Part shown: positions 16,142-24,446 of the stretch, piece by piece
Layout of the letters: each line of letters opens with the position of its first letter
Numbering within the stretch: position 1 is the stretch's first letter
From: Chloroflexota bacterium
GTDB lineage: Bacteria > Chloroflexota > Limnocylindria > Limnocylindrales > CSP1-4
Length of the DNA stretch: 64,000 nucleotides
NCBI GenBank assembly: GCA_919901745.1
Contig: CAKKPP010000001.1
Location: 24,721-88,720, forward strand
Direction: 5' to 3'
Notes under the pieces: model-generated
Databases searched by the model: none
What the model was told of the DNA's origin: nothing
Seen by the model: only the letters and a program-made list of their open reading frames with translations
Program-made: the position numbers and the translations under genes

Positions 16142-16233
16142 GGATTCGGTTGTACCGCTCCTCGATCAGCGACCTCGAACCGACGTTGACGGGCGAAGGC
16201 CCTCGACGTCCTGGTTCTCGTCCCGTCGCGTGA
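16142..16233 (+). pseudogene. Decayed fragment of a ctaB 3' end
   Basis: About 90 bases right after the DAO-family stop resemble the last 90 bases of the fused ctaA-ctaB gene (8700-8790). Matches include CGGTTGTACCG, CTCGATCAGC, CGACGT with CTGGT, and CTCGTCCC, with both copies ending in TGA. The first 30 bases match at about 27 positions, and a stretch of 32 bases near the end at about 26. The peptide frame starts IRLYRSSIS as in CtaB, then loses frame in the middle. It is not a functional gene. Confidence 0.65.
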
Positions 16234-16271
16234 TCGTGGAACCGGGAGCGTTGGTCCGTCGTCTGCGCCGC

Positions 16272-16817
16272 ATGTCGATCAACCGACGCACTGCCCTGCG
16301 GGCCCTCGTCGCCGTGTTCGCCCTGACCGCGCTGGTTCCCGTGCCGGCTGCGCTGGCCTCGTGCGTCGAGCCACGGCCGCTGGAGCAGGTGATCGCCGGG
16401 TCCGAGGTCGTGATCGTGGGGACGGTGACCGCCTTGGCCAACGACGGGCGCTGGGCTAGCGTCTCCGTCGAGGAGGTCTGGAAGGGCGGTCCGTTACCGG
16501 CGATCGTCGAGGTCCGCGGCGGCCCCGAACCGGGCACGGCGAGTTCGGTCGATCGGACCTTCGCCCAGGGTCGCTACCTGTTCACGCTCTTCCGGGATGG
16601 GGCGATCCTGTCCGACAACTCCTGCAGTGGAACCACCGCGTGGGTCGATGACCTTGGGGCGTTCCGCCCGGCCGATTGGGCAGGGCCAGATCAGGCCGAA
16701 GCGGACACGCCGAGCGGCGTCGATCTCGGGTTCCTCCTGCCGATCCTTGGCGTGGCCATTGTCGCCCTGGGCGTGATCGGTGGAGCCTGGATGATCGGCC
16801 GGGCTCGCGACGCCTGA
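16272..16817 (+). CDS. Secreted C-terminally anchored protein, paralogue A
   Basis: This 181-aa protein has a signal peptide (basic start, hydrophobic core, ALA|SC near residue 29) and a beta-rich domain with conserved cysteines. A C-terminal membrane helix with a short Arg tail ends it. The mature part starts SCVEPRPLEQVIAGSEVVIVGTV, which recalls the N-terminal pattern of TIMP/netrin-like OB folds, although this is not established. A paralogue with the same layout lies at 18091-18696, on the other side of the glycogen synthase. The start is uncertain: GTG codons at 16230 and 16236 are in frame, and no ATG has a good ribosome binding site. Confidence 0.7.
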   Translation: MSINRRTALRALVAVFALTALVPVPAALASCVEPRPLEQVIAGSEVVIVGTVTALANDGRWASVSVEEVWKGGPLPAIVEVRGGPEPGTASSVDRTFAQGRYLFTLFRDGAILSDNSCSGTTAWVDDLGAFRPADWAGPDQAEADTPSGVDLGFLLPILGVAIVALGVIGGAWMIGRARDA

Positions 16818-16864
16818 CCCAGTCCGGTCACGTTTCGTCGTGCCTGGCGACGCGCGCAGCGGGA

Positions 16865-18061
16865 TCAGAGGGACCGGTACAGCTCCACGGTCTGCTCTGC
16901 GATCGAGGCCCAGCTGAAGTTGTCGACGGCGCGTTGCCGTCCGGCCTCGCCCATGGCCGCGCGTTGTCCGGGGTCGGCCATCAGCGTGTTGATCCCGGCA
17001 GCAAGGCCGCGCTCGAACCCCTCGGGATCGCTCGGCTCGAAGGCGCCCGGCGAGGCCGCCTCGAAGGGGACCAGCAGGCCCGTCTTCCCGTCAATCACGA
17101 CCTCCGGGATTCCGCCCACCGCGCTCGCCACGACGGCGGTGCCGCAGGCCATCGCCTCGAGGTTGATGATCCCGAACGGCTCGTAGACGGAGGGGCAGCA
17201 GAAGACCGTGGCATTCGCGTACAGCTGACGGACGGTCGGCTTGTCGACCATCTCGGCAATCCAGTGAACGTTCGGGCGGACCGCGCGCGCCGCGGCGACG
17301 GCCGCCTCCATCTCGGCCGCGATCTCGGGCGTGTCGGGAGCCCCGGCGGCGAGGACGACCGCATACCCCGGATCGAGGTGGCGGATCGCACGGACCAGGT
17401 GGACGATGCCCTTCTGGCGGGTGATCCGACCAACGAACAGGACGAAGGGCATGGTCGGATCGATGCCGAAGCGGCCCAGGAGGTCGGTGCCCTGGTCGGG
17501 GTGGTATTCGTCGGTGTCGATCCCGTTATGGATGATGCGGACGCGGTCCGGGTCGACATCGAAATTCGCGAGCACATCGTCGCGCGTCCCCGCCGAGACG
17601 GCGATGACGGCATCGGCCATCTCGATGGCGGTCCGCTCGACCCAGAGTGAGGCGTCATAGCCGCCGCCGAGCTGCTCGCGCTTCCACGGGCGAAGCGGTT
17701 CGAGGGAGTGTGTCGTGACGACCAATGGAATCCCGTACGCGAGCTTGGCCACGATCCCACCGAGGTGCGTGTACCAGGTGTGGCAGTGGACGACATCGGC
17801 ATCGATCGGCTGCGCGGCGAAGGCGAGATCGCGGCTGAACGCGGCCAGCACCGGGCGAAGCTTCTCCGGCGTGGCAGCAAGGTCGTGGGCGACGGAGAAG
17901 CCGCGGACCCTCAGCTGCTCTGCGGCCACATCCTGTGTCCCGAATGTGCGCACATCGACGTCGATCAGGCGCGCCAGCTCTCGGGTGAGATATTCGACAT
18001 GGACGCCGGCGCCGCCGTAGACGTCGGGCGGGTACTCGTTGGTCAGGATCAGCGCCTTCAC
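16865..18061 (-). CDS. glgM: GT4 glycogen synthase / maltose-1-phosphate synthase type
   Basis: This 398-aa GT-B glycosyltransferase starts with NEYPPDVYGGAGVHVEYL and has the sugar-nucleotide motif VYEPFGIINLEAMACGTAVV near residue 310. It matches the actinobacterial GlgA/GlgM group of about 390 aa rather than the bacterial GT5 GlgA of about 470. In mycobacteria this enzyme makes maltose-1-phosphate from ADP-glucose and glucose-1-phosphate. The GlgE operon at 51-62 kb is consistent with that use, but chain elongation from ADP-glucose cannot be excluded. The GTG start lies 6 bases after TAGGCT, so the transcript is probably leaderless. Confidence 0.85.
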   Translation of the reverse strand: MKALILTNEYPPDVYGGAGVHVEYLTRELARLIDVDVRTFGTQDVAAEQLRVRGFSVAHDLAATPEKLRPVLAAFSRDLAFAAQPIDADVVHCHTWYTHLGGIVAKLAYGIPLVVTTHSLEPLRPWKREQLGGGYDASLWVERTAIEMADAVIAVSAGTRDDVLANFDVDPDRVRIIHNGIDTDEYHPDQGTDLLGRFGIDPTMPFVLFVGRITRQKGIVHLVRAIRHLDPGYAVVLAAGAPDTPEIAAEMEAAVAAARAVRPNVHWIAEMVDKPTVRQLYANATVFCCPSVYEPFGIINLEAMACGTAVVASAVGGIPEVVIDGKTGLLVPFEAASPGAFEPSDPEGFERGLAAGINTLMADPGQRAAMGEAGRQRAVDNFSWASIAEQTVELYRSL

Positions 18062-18067
18062 CGGTCA

Positions 18068-18073
18068 AGCCTA
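18068..18073 (-). promoter_or_regulatory. -10 hexamer TAGGCT of a leaderless glgM promoter
   Basis: On the minus strand TAGGCT ends 6 bases before GTG 18061, with no Shine-Dalgarno sequence. Confidence 0.5.
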
Positions 18074-18090
18074 GAGGGAACCAATGCTCC

Positions 18091-18696
18091 GTGCGCGGCG
18101 TCCGTCGGCCCATGACACGCCTGCTGCACCCGTGGGCTGTTCGCACGGTGCCCAAGGCCACGGCGATGGCCCTTCTCTGGCTCCTCGCGACGGCCGCGGC
18201 CCATCCTCCGGCCGCGTGGGCGCTCTCGTGCATGGCGCCGCCTCCGATGGACGAGGCGGTCGTGCGGGCCGAGATCGCGTTCGTCGGGACGGTGACCGCC
18301 GTGGCCAACGACGCGCACCTGGCGTCCATCTCGGTCGAGGAAGTGTGGGCCGGCCCCGATCTCCCCGCCGTGGTCGAGGTCGGCAATGTTCGCCCGGCGG
18401 ACGACCCGGAGTCCGTCTGGGACCGGACCTACACGCCGGGTGCCCGCTACCTGTTCTTCCCGTACGTCGAGGACGGCCGCCTGGTCGACGGCCCGTGCAC
18501 CTTCACGAGTGAGTGGCAGCCGGACTTCGCGAAGTTCCGTCCGGAATCGGCCCGAACTGCGGCGCCCGCCGAGCCCAACCCGGCAGATCCGGCGGCCGTC
18601 GCCGGCGGCCTCGTCGGACCGGCGATCGCGGTTGGCATCCTGGGCGTCGCGATCATCGGTGGCGCGTGGTTCGTGAGTCGCGGCCGATCGACCTGA
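18091..18696 (+). CDS. Secreted C-terminally anchored protein, paralogue B
   Basis: This 201-aa protein is a paralogue of the one at 16272-16817. The signal peptide ends near a Trp-Ala-Leu-Ser-Cys site. The mature domain has the same order of segments (SCMAPPPMDEAVVRAEIAFVGTVTAV, a shared SVEEVW, a late Cys) and a C-terminal helix ending WFVSRGR. GTG 18091 is preferred because AGAGGGA lies 11 bases before it; ATG 18112 is an alternative. It diverges from glgM and converges almost end to end with the YczE-like gene (4-base gap). Confidence 0.7.
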   Translation: MRGVRRPMTRLLHPWAVRTVPKATAMALLWLLATAAAHPPAAWALSCMAPPPMDEAVVRAEIAFVGTVTAVANDAHLASISVEEVWAGPDLPAVVEVGNVRPADDPESVWDRTYTPGARYLFFPYVEDGRLVDGPCTFTSEWQPDFAKFRPESARTAAPAEPNPADPAAVAGGLVGPAIAVGILGVAIIGGAWFVSRGRST

Positions 18697-18700
18697 GCGC

Positions 18701-19363
18701 CTACTCGCCGACGGTTCCCGGCGTTTGTTCCAGGGCTCGGACAACACGCCGACGGGAGACGCGCCCCTCCCTGTCGAACACTCGGAGCATGATCTGGACG
18801 ACCGGCCCGATCCCGAACGCGAACGTGATGGTGCCGAGGCCGATGGTCCCGCCCAGCAGGAAGGCAGCGCCGAGGACCGTCAGTTCGATGGCCGTTCGGG
18901 AACGCTGAATCGACCAGCCGAACCGGTGGTGGATACCCGTCATGAGGCCGTCACGCGGGCCCGGCCCAAGATCGGCGGCAAGGTAGAGGCCGCTGCCCGC
19001 GCCAATCACGACGACACCGGCCAGCATCATCAGGAGCTGCGCGACGGGCTGCGTCTGGACGGGGATGACGGCCTGACCGGCATTCGTGGCGAGGCCGATC
19101 AGCAGGACATTGATCAGGGTTCCGAGTCCGGGCCGTTCACCGAGCGGCCACCACAACAGCAGGATCGGAACCCCGAGCAAGATCGAAACGGTCCCAAGGG
19201 CGATGCCGGTGTGGACGCTGATTCCCTGGTGGAACGCTTCCCAGGGTCCCAGGCCGATCCCGGCCTGAGCCATCAACGCGATGCCCCCGCCGAATGCAAC
19301 GAGGCCCACCACCAGGCCGGGCAGTCGCGGCAGCGCCACTCGCAAGTCAAACCGTTCGCGCAC
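18701..19363 (-). CDS. YczE/YitT-like integral membrane protein
   Basis: This 220-aa protein has five or six membrane helices with two similar internal motifs: GIGLGPWEAFHQGIS near residue 32 and DLGPGPRDGLMTGI near residue 122. These are characteristic of the YczE family, whose function is not firmly known. The GTG at 19363 is chosen because TATCCT ends 6 bases upstream. Longer in-frame starts would add an Arg-rich, poorly conserved leader. Confidence 0.8.
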   Translation of the reverse strand: MRERFDLRVALPRLPGLVVGLVAFGGGIALMAQAGIGLGPWEAFHQGISVHTGIALGTVSILLGVPILLLWWPLGERPGLGTLINVLLIGLATNAGQAVIPVQTQPVAQLLMMLAGVVVIGAGSGLYLAADLGPGPRDGLMTGIHHRFGWSIQRSRTAIELTVLGAAFLLGGTIGLGTITFAFGIGPVVQIMLRVFDREGRVSRRRVVRALEQTPGTVGE

Positions 19364-19369
19364 CGACGG

Positions 19370-19375
19370 AGGATA
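19370..19375 (-). promoter_or_regulatory. -10 hexamer TATCCT of a leaderless promoter
   Basis: On the minus strand TATCCT ends 6 bases before GTG 19363 and decides the start of the YczE-like gene. Confidence 0.5.
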
Positions 19376-19448
19376 CGCGAGCCGTCTGCGTCGGCCCCCG
19401 ACTGAGCCGCGCGGTGCGACAGGCTCCGCACCCGCGGGCATCCCCTGC

Positions 19449-19454
19449 GACACT
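19449..19454 (+). promoter_or_regulatory. Possible -10 hexamer GACACT of a leaderless promoter
   Basis: GACACT ends 6 bases before ATG 19461. It deviates from TAnnnT, but the same hexamer serves as -10 in the nickel superoxide dismutase promoter. Confidence 0.35.
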
Positions 19455-19460
19455 AGCGCG

Positions 19461-21074
19461 ATGGAGATCCACTTCCTGGGCGGCGCGACCACCGTCACGG
19501 GTTCGCGGTTCCTCCTTGAGACGTCCCGGGCCCATGTCCTCGTCGACTGCGGGATGTTCCAGGGTGGCCCAAACGAGTCGGTCCGCAACCGCATCCCGCT
19601 CGGTTTTCACCCGGAACAGCTCGACGCCATCCTGCTGACCCACGCACACCTCGACCACTGCGGGTTGCTGCCGGTCGCGATTCGGGAGGGCTACGACGGC
19701 CCGATCTACGCGACCCGGGCCACGGCCGAACTGGCGCGCCTGGTCATGCTCGACAGCGGCCGACTGCAGGAGCGATTCGCAAAGCGCGAGGCCCGCTGGG
19801 AGAAGCGCAACCCGGCGAAGGCGATCGCCGATGACGCTCGCGAGGCGCAACAATTCGAACGGGCGCTCGAGCAGGCGGTCGAAGGCGGCGCGATCAATGG
19901 TCCTTCCGACCATGACGCCGGGCACTACGAGACCGCCGTCGAACCAGTCGACGGTCACGTGATCGATCCGGAAGCGGATCTTCGGGCGCAGGCGGCGGAG
20001 CTGGAAATCGACCTCGACGAACCGGTCTACACGGAGCGCGACGCCAACGCCGTGCTCTCTCACTTCCGGCCGATCGAGTACGGAGCCGAGCGTGAAGTCG
20101 CGCCGGGAATCCACGCGACGTTCCTCGACGCGGGACATATCCTGGGCTCCGCGATCATTCGCCTCCGCGTCGTCGACCACGATGGCGATGACGAACGAAT
20201 CGTCGTCTTCTCTGGCGACCTCGGGCGACCGGGGACGCCGATCATCAGCGACCCGGCGGAGCCGACCGAGGCCGACTACGTGATCGTCGAATCGACCTAC
20301 GGGGGTCGGGAGCACGACTCCCATGAGGAGGCGATTCGCGTCCTCGCGGAAACGGTCCGGCTCGTCCATGAAGTCGACGGCGTGCTGCTGATCCCGTCGT
20401 TTGCAATCGGGCGGACGCAGGAGATCGTCTGGGAGCTCGACCGGCTGATCGAAAAGGGCGAGATCCCGCTGCTCCCGCTGTATCTCGACTCGCCGATGGC
20501 CTCGCGGGCCTCCGATGTCTACCGCAAGTACACCGACTACTACGACCCCGAGACCGCCGCGCTGTTCCGTGATGGTGCGACCCCGCTCGACTACCCGAAA
20601 CAGATCCTCACCCGCTCGCACGAGGAAGCCGAGGCGATCGTCAGGGCCCCTCGCCCCTACATGATCGTCGCCTCGAACGGGATGTTGACCGGCGGTCGCT
20701 CGATCCTCCACCTGAAGAACATCGTCGACGACCCGACGGCCACAATCCTGTTCGTGGGCTTCCAGGGTCAGGGGACTGCCGGCGCACATCTCCAGTCCGG
20801 TGCCGAGACCGTCCGCATCGACGGCCAGGTCCGTCGGGTCCGCTGTCGGATCCGTTCGATTTCCGGCTTCTCTGCGCATGCCGACGAGACGGAGTTGCTG
20901 GCGTGGCTCGGAAACTTCGGCGCAGGTCGGTCGGCAGGCGAACCCGGCTTCCCGCGCCGGGTCTTCCTCGTGCACGGGGACCCGGACGCGCAGCGCGCGC
21001 TGGAGCCGAAGGTCCAGGCCCTGGGATTCGCGACCCACATCCCGCGCTGGCACGAACGTGTCGAGCTGGAGTAG
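19461..21074 (+). CDS. Metallo-beta-lactamase/beta-CASP exonuclease-like protein
   Basis: This 537-aa zinc hydrolase belongs to the CPSF-like RNA-processing group. It has the motif HAHLDHCG near residue 61, a phosphate-contacting DAGHILGSA, the SGDLG aspartate, a beta-CASP domain (LLIPSFAIGRTQE, VASNGMLTGGR) and the C-terminal RMMBL motif FSAHADETEL. An acidic insert of about 80 residues (around 110-190) sits between the metal motifs and is not typical. Cytoplasmic RNA 3'-end processing or decay is the likely role. The methyltransferase gene begins 3 bases after its stop. Confidence 0.88.
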   Translation: MEIHFLGGATTVTGSRFLLETSRAHVLVDCGMFQGGPNESVRNRIPLGFHPEQLDAILLTHAHLDHCGLLPVAIREGYDGPIYATRATAELARLVMLDSGRLQERFAKREARWEKRNPAKAIADDAREAQQFERALEQAVEGGAINGPSDHDAGHYETAVEPVDGHVIDPEADLRAQAAELEIDLDEPVYTERDANAVLSHFRPIEYGAEREVAPGIHATFLDAGHILGSAIIRLRVVDHDGDDERIVVFSGDLGRPGTPIISDPAEPTEADYVIVESTYGGREHDSHEEAIRVLAETVRLVHEVDGVLLIPSFAIGRTQEIVWELDRLIEKGEIPLLPLYLDSPMASRASDVYRKYTDYYDPETAALFRDGATPLDYPKQILTRSHEEAEAIVRAPRPYMIVASNGMLTGGRSILHLKNIVDDPTATILFVGFQGQGTAGAHLQSGAETVRIDGQVRRVRCRIRSISGFSAHADETELLAWLGNFGAGRSAGEPGFPRRVFLVHGDPDAQRALEPKVQALGFATHIPRWHERVELE

Positions 21075-21077
21075 CCG

Positions 21078-22613
21078 GTGCGCCCGAGCCTGACCGTCCT
21101 CGACGACGAGTTGATCGATCGGATCGTCGATGAGGCGTTGCGGGTCCTTGCCGAAGACGGCATGGAGATTCGTGGCCCCGGGATGCGCCGGCTCCTGCTC
21201 GATCACGGCCTGCCGATGGATGCCAGGGGTGAGCGGGTGCTCTTCCCGCGACAGGTCGTCGAGAAGGCGATCGAGACCGCGCCGGCGTCGTTCTGGCTGC
21301 ACGATCGCGACGGCCATCCGCACGCCGACATCGGCGGCGACCGGGTCCACTTCGTGCCCGGTTCGTCCGGTCTTCGCGTCCTGGATCACCGGACCGGCGA
21401 GACGCGCCTCGCGAACACGACCGATTTCACCGAGTACGTTCGCCTCGGGGATGGACTGCCGAACATCGCGTACCTGGCGACCGCGTTCTCGACGAACGAT
21501 GACATCGAAGCCCAGGTCTCCGACGCGTGGCGGCTCTACCTGACGCTGACGAATTCGCGCAAGCCGGTCGTGTCGGGCGCGTTCACCGAGCACGGCGTCG
21601 GGCGGATGGTCGAGATGATGCAGCTGTTCCGACGCGACCGCGCCGACCTGATCGCCCGCCCGATGTCGATCTTCACGATCACCGCGACCGGCAACTTCCG
21701 CTACAGCGAGGATTCCTGCCAGAACCTCATCGATTGCGTCGAGGCGGGGATCGCGGTGGAGATCGTGCCCGTCACGCTCATGGGCCTGATCGCGCCGGTC
21801 ACCATCGTGGGGGCGACCGTCTTCCACACGGCCGACGTGCTGGCCGGGATCACGATGGCCCAGATCGTCCGGCCCGGGACGCCGGTCCTCTTTGGCGGCG
21901 CGCCGGCGACCTTCCACATGAAGGCGGCGAGCTCACCGATGGCGGCGATCGAAGCGATCCGTCTCGACGCCGCGTATGTCGCCGTGGCCAAGCGGCTCGG
22001 GTTGCCCTGCCAGTCATACATGGCCCTGTCAGACGGCAAGATCCTCGATGCCCAGGCCGGCGCGGAAACGTTCGGCAGTGCCCTCGTGGCCGCGCTCGCC
22101 GGCGTGAACTCCGTGTCCGGCCCGGGAATGCTCGACTTCGTCCTCGTGTTCAGCCTCGCCAAGCTCGTCTTCGACGACGAGATGTGCGGGCAGGCGCTCC
22201 AGTTCGTGCGGGACATCCGCGTCGTCGACGACCTGCCGGTGACCGATCTGGTCGCCCAGCTGCGGGCCGACCAGCACCTGATCATGGCCCCGCACACGCT
22301 CGAGCACTGGCCGAAGGAGCTCTACCTGACCGGCCCGACGATCGATCGCGACACCCGCGAGAACTGGTTGAAGGCCGGCGGCAAGGACGCCTACACGAGG
22401 GCCTGCGAGGACGTCGATCGCCGGCTGGCCGCCTATCAGCCCCTGGTCACGGATCCGGCGATCGACGCGGAGTTGCGCCGGATCATCCGTTCCGGGTTCA
22501 CCGCACAGGTCGAGCTCCCCGCGGTGCCCGTGGCCCTCGAGCCGGTGGCGATGCCCGATGCGGCGGGCGCTCGGCGGCGCAACCCGCGACGCGAGCGAGC
22601 CCGAGCGGAGTAA
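21078..22613 (+). CDS. MttB/MtgB-family corrinoid methyltransferase, non-pyrrolysine
   Basis: This 511-aa protein belongs to the trimethylamine methyltransferase superfamily: TIM-barrel signatures such as [25 protein letters not shown] and [15 protein letters not shown] are visible. The frame contains no internal TAG, so it is one of the non-pyrrolysine members, some of which demethylate glycine betaine or similar quaternary amines. No corrinoid protein or methyl-corrinoid acceptor lies next to it. The GTG start comes 3 bases after the beta-CASP stop. The substrate is unknown. Confidence 0.82.
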   Translation: MRPSLTVLDDELIDRIVDEALRVLAEDGMEIRGPGMRRLLLDHGLPMDARGERVLFPRQVVEKAIETAPASFWLHDRDGHPHADIGGDRVHFVPGSSGLRVLDHRTGETRLANTTDFTEYVRLGDGLPNIAYLATAFSTNDDIEAQVSDAWRLYLTLTNSRKPVVSGAFTEHGVGRMVEMMQLFRRDRADLIARPMSIFTITATGNFRYSEDSCQNLIDCVEAGIAVEIVPVTLMGLIAPVTIVGATVFHTADVLAGITMAQIVRPGTPVLFGGAPATFHMKAASSPMAAIEAIRLDAAYVAVAKRLGLPCQSYMALSDGKILDAQAGAETFGSALVAALAGVNSVSGPGMLDFVLVFSLAKLVFDDEMCGQALQFVRDIRVVDDLPVTDLVAQLRADQHLIMAPHTLEHWPKELYLTGPTIDRDTRENWLKAGGKDAYTRACEDVDRRLAAYQPLVTDPAIDAELRRIIRSGFTAQVELPAVPVALEPVAMPDAAGARRRNPRRERARAE

Positions 22614-22640
22614 TTCGCGCGCCACCGCCCGAACGCGGGG

Positions 22641-24286
22641 TCAGGCCGCGGACGAGTCCCTGGACCGGCGGAGGGCAACATCCAGCGGCATGTCGGACAC
22701 CGCCGACATCGCGTCGAGGTCGATGGGCTGAATGCTGGGGACCGCGCTCGGGCGGCCCAGCAGGTAGCCCTGGGCTGCACCAATCCCCAGTCGACGAAGG
22801 ACGGCCAGCTGCTCGGGCGTCTCGACGCCCTCGGCGACGACGATGGCTCCCCATCGATCGGCCATTTCCTGGAGGCCGCGGAGGACCGCGTAGGACGGGT
22901 CATGCACGATGCCGCCCTGGACGAGCGACAGGTCGACCTTGAGAATGTCGAACTGGATTTCGGAGAGGAGGCGCAGGCCGGCATTTCCCGCACCGACGTC
23001 GTCTGCGGCGATCCTGATTCCCGCCTTCCGGCACGCGGCGACGTTGCGGCGAAGCTGATCGAGGTCCTCGACGGACTCGCGTTCCGTCATCTCCAGCACG
23101 ATCTGGTCCGGCTGGATGCCGCGTCGCTTGAAGATGCTCATGAAGTCCGACAGCTGGAACAGGTCGGATTCGAGCGTGCGCGGCGAAACATTGACGCTGA
23201 GGTACGCGCCGGGTTCATCGGGCCGGATGCCCTCGGCCACGATCTTGATGCAGGCAAGGTCGAGCTCCACCGACCGATCGGCGATCTCGGCGGCCGCGAA
23301 GAGGCTGGAGGCGTCCGGAAACGCCGCGCCCTCGGCAGGTCGGACGAGTCCCTCGAAGCCAATCGGGCGGCCGGTGGCCAGCGATACGATTGGCTGATAG
23401 ACCGCGGCGAGCTGGTTGGCCGAGACGATCCCGGAGACGGCGGCGGCGAGGTCCGCGACGGACCGTTCATCCGTGGTGCGGCCGTGCCGGCCCGGGTCGT
23501 AGGCGACCGCCGAGGTGCGCCCGTGGCGCTTGCACCAGTACAGCGCGGCGTCGGCGTGACGATACAGCTGGTGCCCTTCGGCGCTGGGAAGCGGGATCGC
23601 CGAGACGCCGATCGACAGCGAAAACGGCTCGATCGGGGCGCTCGGGTCGCCCCCGGACAGGGCGCTTGCCAGGATCCGCCGTGCCACCGACAGGCCATCG
23701 TCGATGCTGGAACCGGGCAGGATCACCGCGAACTCGTCACCGCCCACGCGGAACGCTCGGTCGGTTCGTCGCATCGCGGCGAGCGCGATCCTTCCGAGCG
23801 CGGTGAGAAGCTGATCTCCGGACGCGTGGCCGCGAGCGTCGTTGACGCCCTTCAGTTCGTCGACGTCGACAAGCAGGAGCGCCAGTGGCGTGTGTGGCGG
23901 CGCGCGTACTCCAGCTGGCGAGCCAGTTCCTCCTGGAACGCGCGGTGGTTGCCGAGACCCGTCAGGGCATCGACGAGTGATTCGTGGCGCGCGCGCCCGT
24001 ACAACTCGACGAGTTGCTGCTGCTCGACTTCCAGCGTGTCGACCCCGGCGAGGATCCGTCTCACCATGCGCGCGATCAGGAGGGGGACGATGAGACCACT
24101 GGCGAAGAGCACGGCGATCGAGGTGCTGCCGCCGAGGCCACCACCGGGCCAGAACCCCTGGATCGCGGCGATCCCCATGAGAAGCACGAACTGGACGAGC
24201 ACAACCACAACCACGCCCCGCCGGATCTTCCGGTGACGGCGTTCTGTGGCGGCATGCTGCGATTCAATGTCAATCATGGTGGGCAT
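22641..24286 (-). pseudogene. GGDEF-EAL protein broken by a one-base frameshift
   Basis: The N-terminal part (from ATG 24286; ATG 24277 is an alternative) has two membrane helices, a linker helix and the start of a GGDEF domain (DALTGLGNHRAFQEELARQLE). It runs out of frame near 23890 and stops at 23852. In the next frame the domain continues (PLALLLVDVDELKGVNDARGH, then RVGGDEFAVIL) into a full EAL domain with FEGLVRP, NVSPRTL, DDVGAG and EGVETPEQ, ending at 22641. One missing base in the run around 23884-23895 explains everything. The EAL glutamate is present, but DDFG is DDVG. This may be a true pseudogene or a sequencing error. Confidence 0.8.
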
Positions 24287-24446
24287 CGGGACCGACAGGC
24301 AATCCGGTCGGTCTCGTGTGCACAAAGGTGTAGTCGACCGCGGTCCCTGTTGGCCCGCACCAAAGGTACCGGCGCCCCGATCCGATGGAGCCAGAGACGC
24401 CTCTCGCGCGTCGACCTACGGTCCAGATCACGTCGAGGGACCAAGG

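Noticed and set aside
21078..22613. Pyrrolysine-containing MttB
   Set aside because: The frame is open throughout with no in-frame TAG, and there are no pyl genes nearby.
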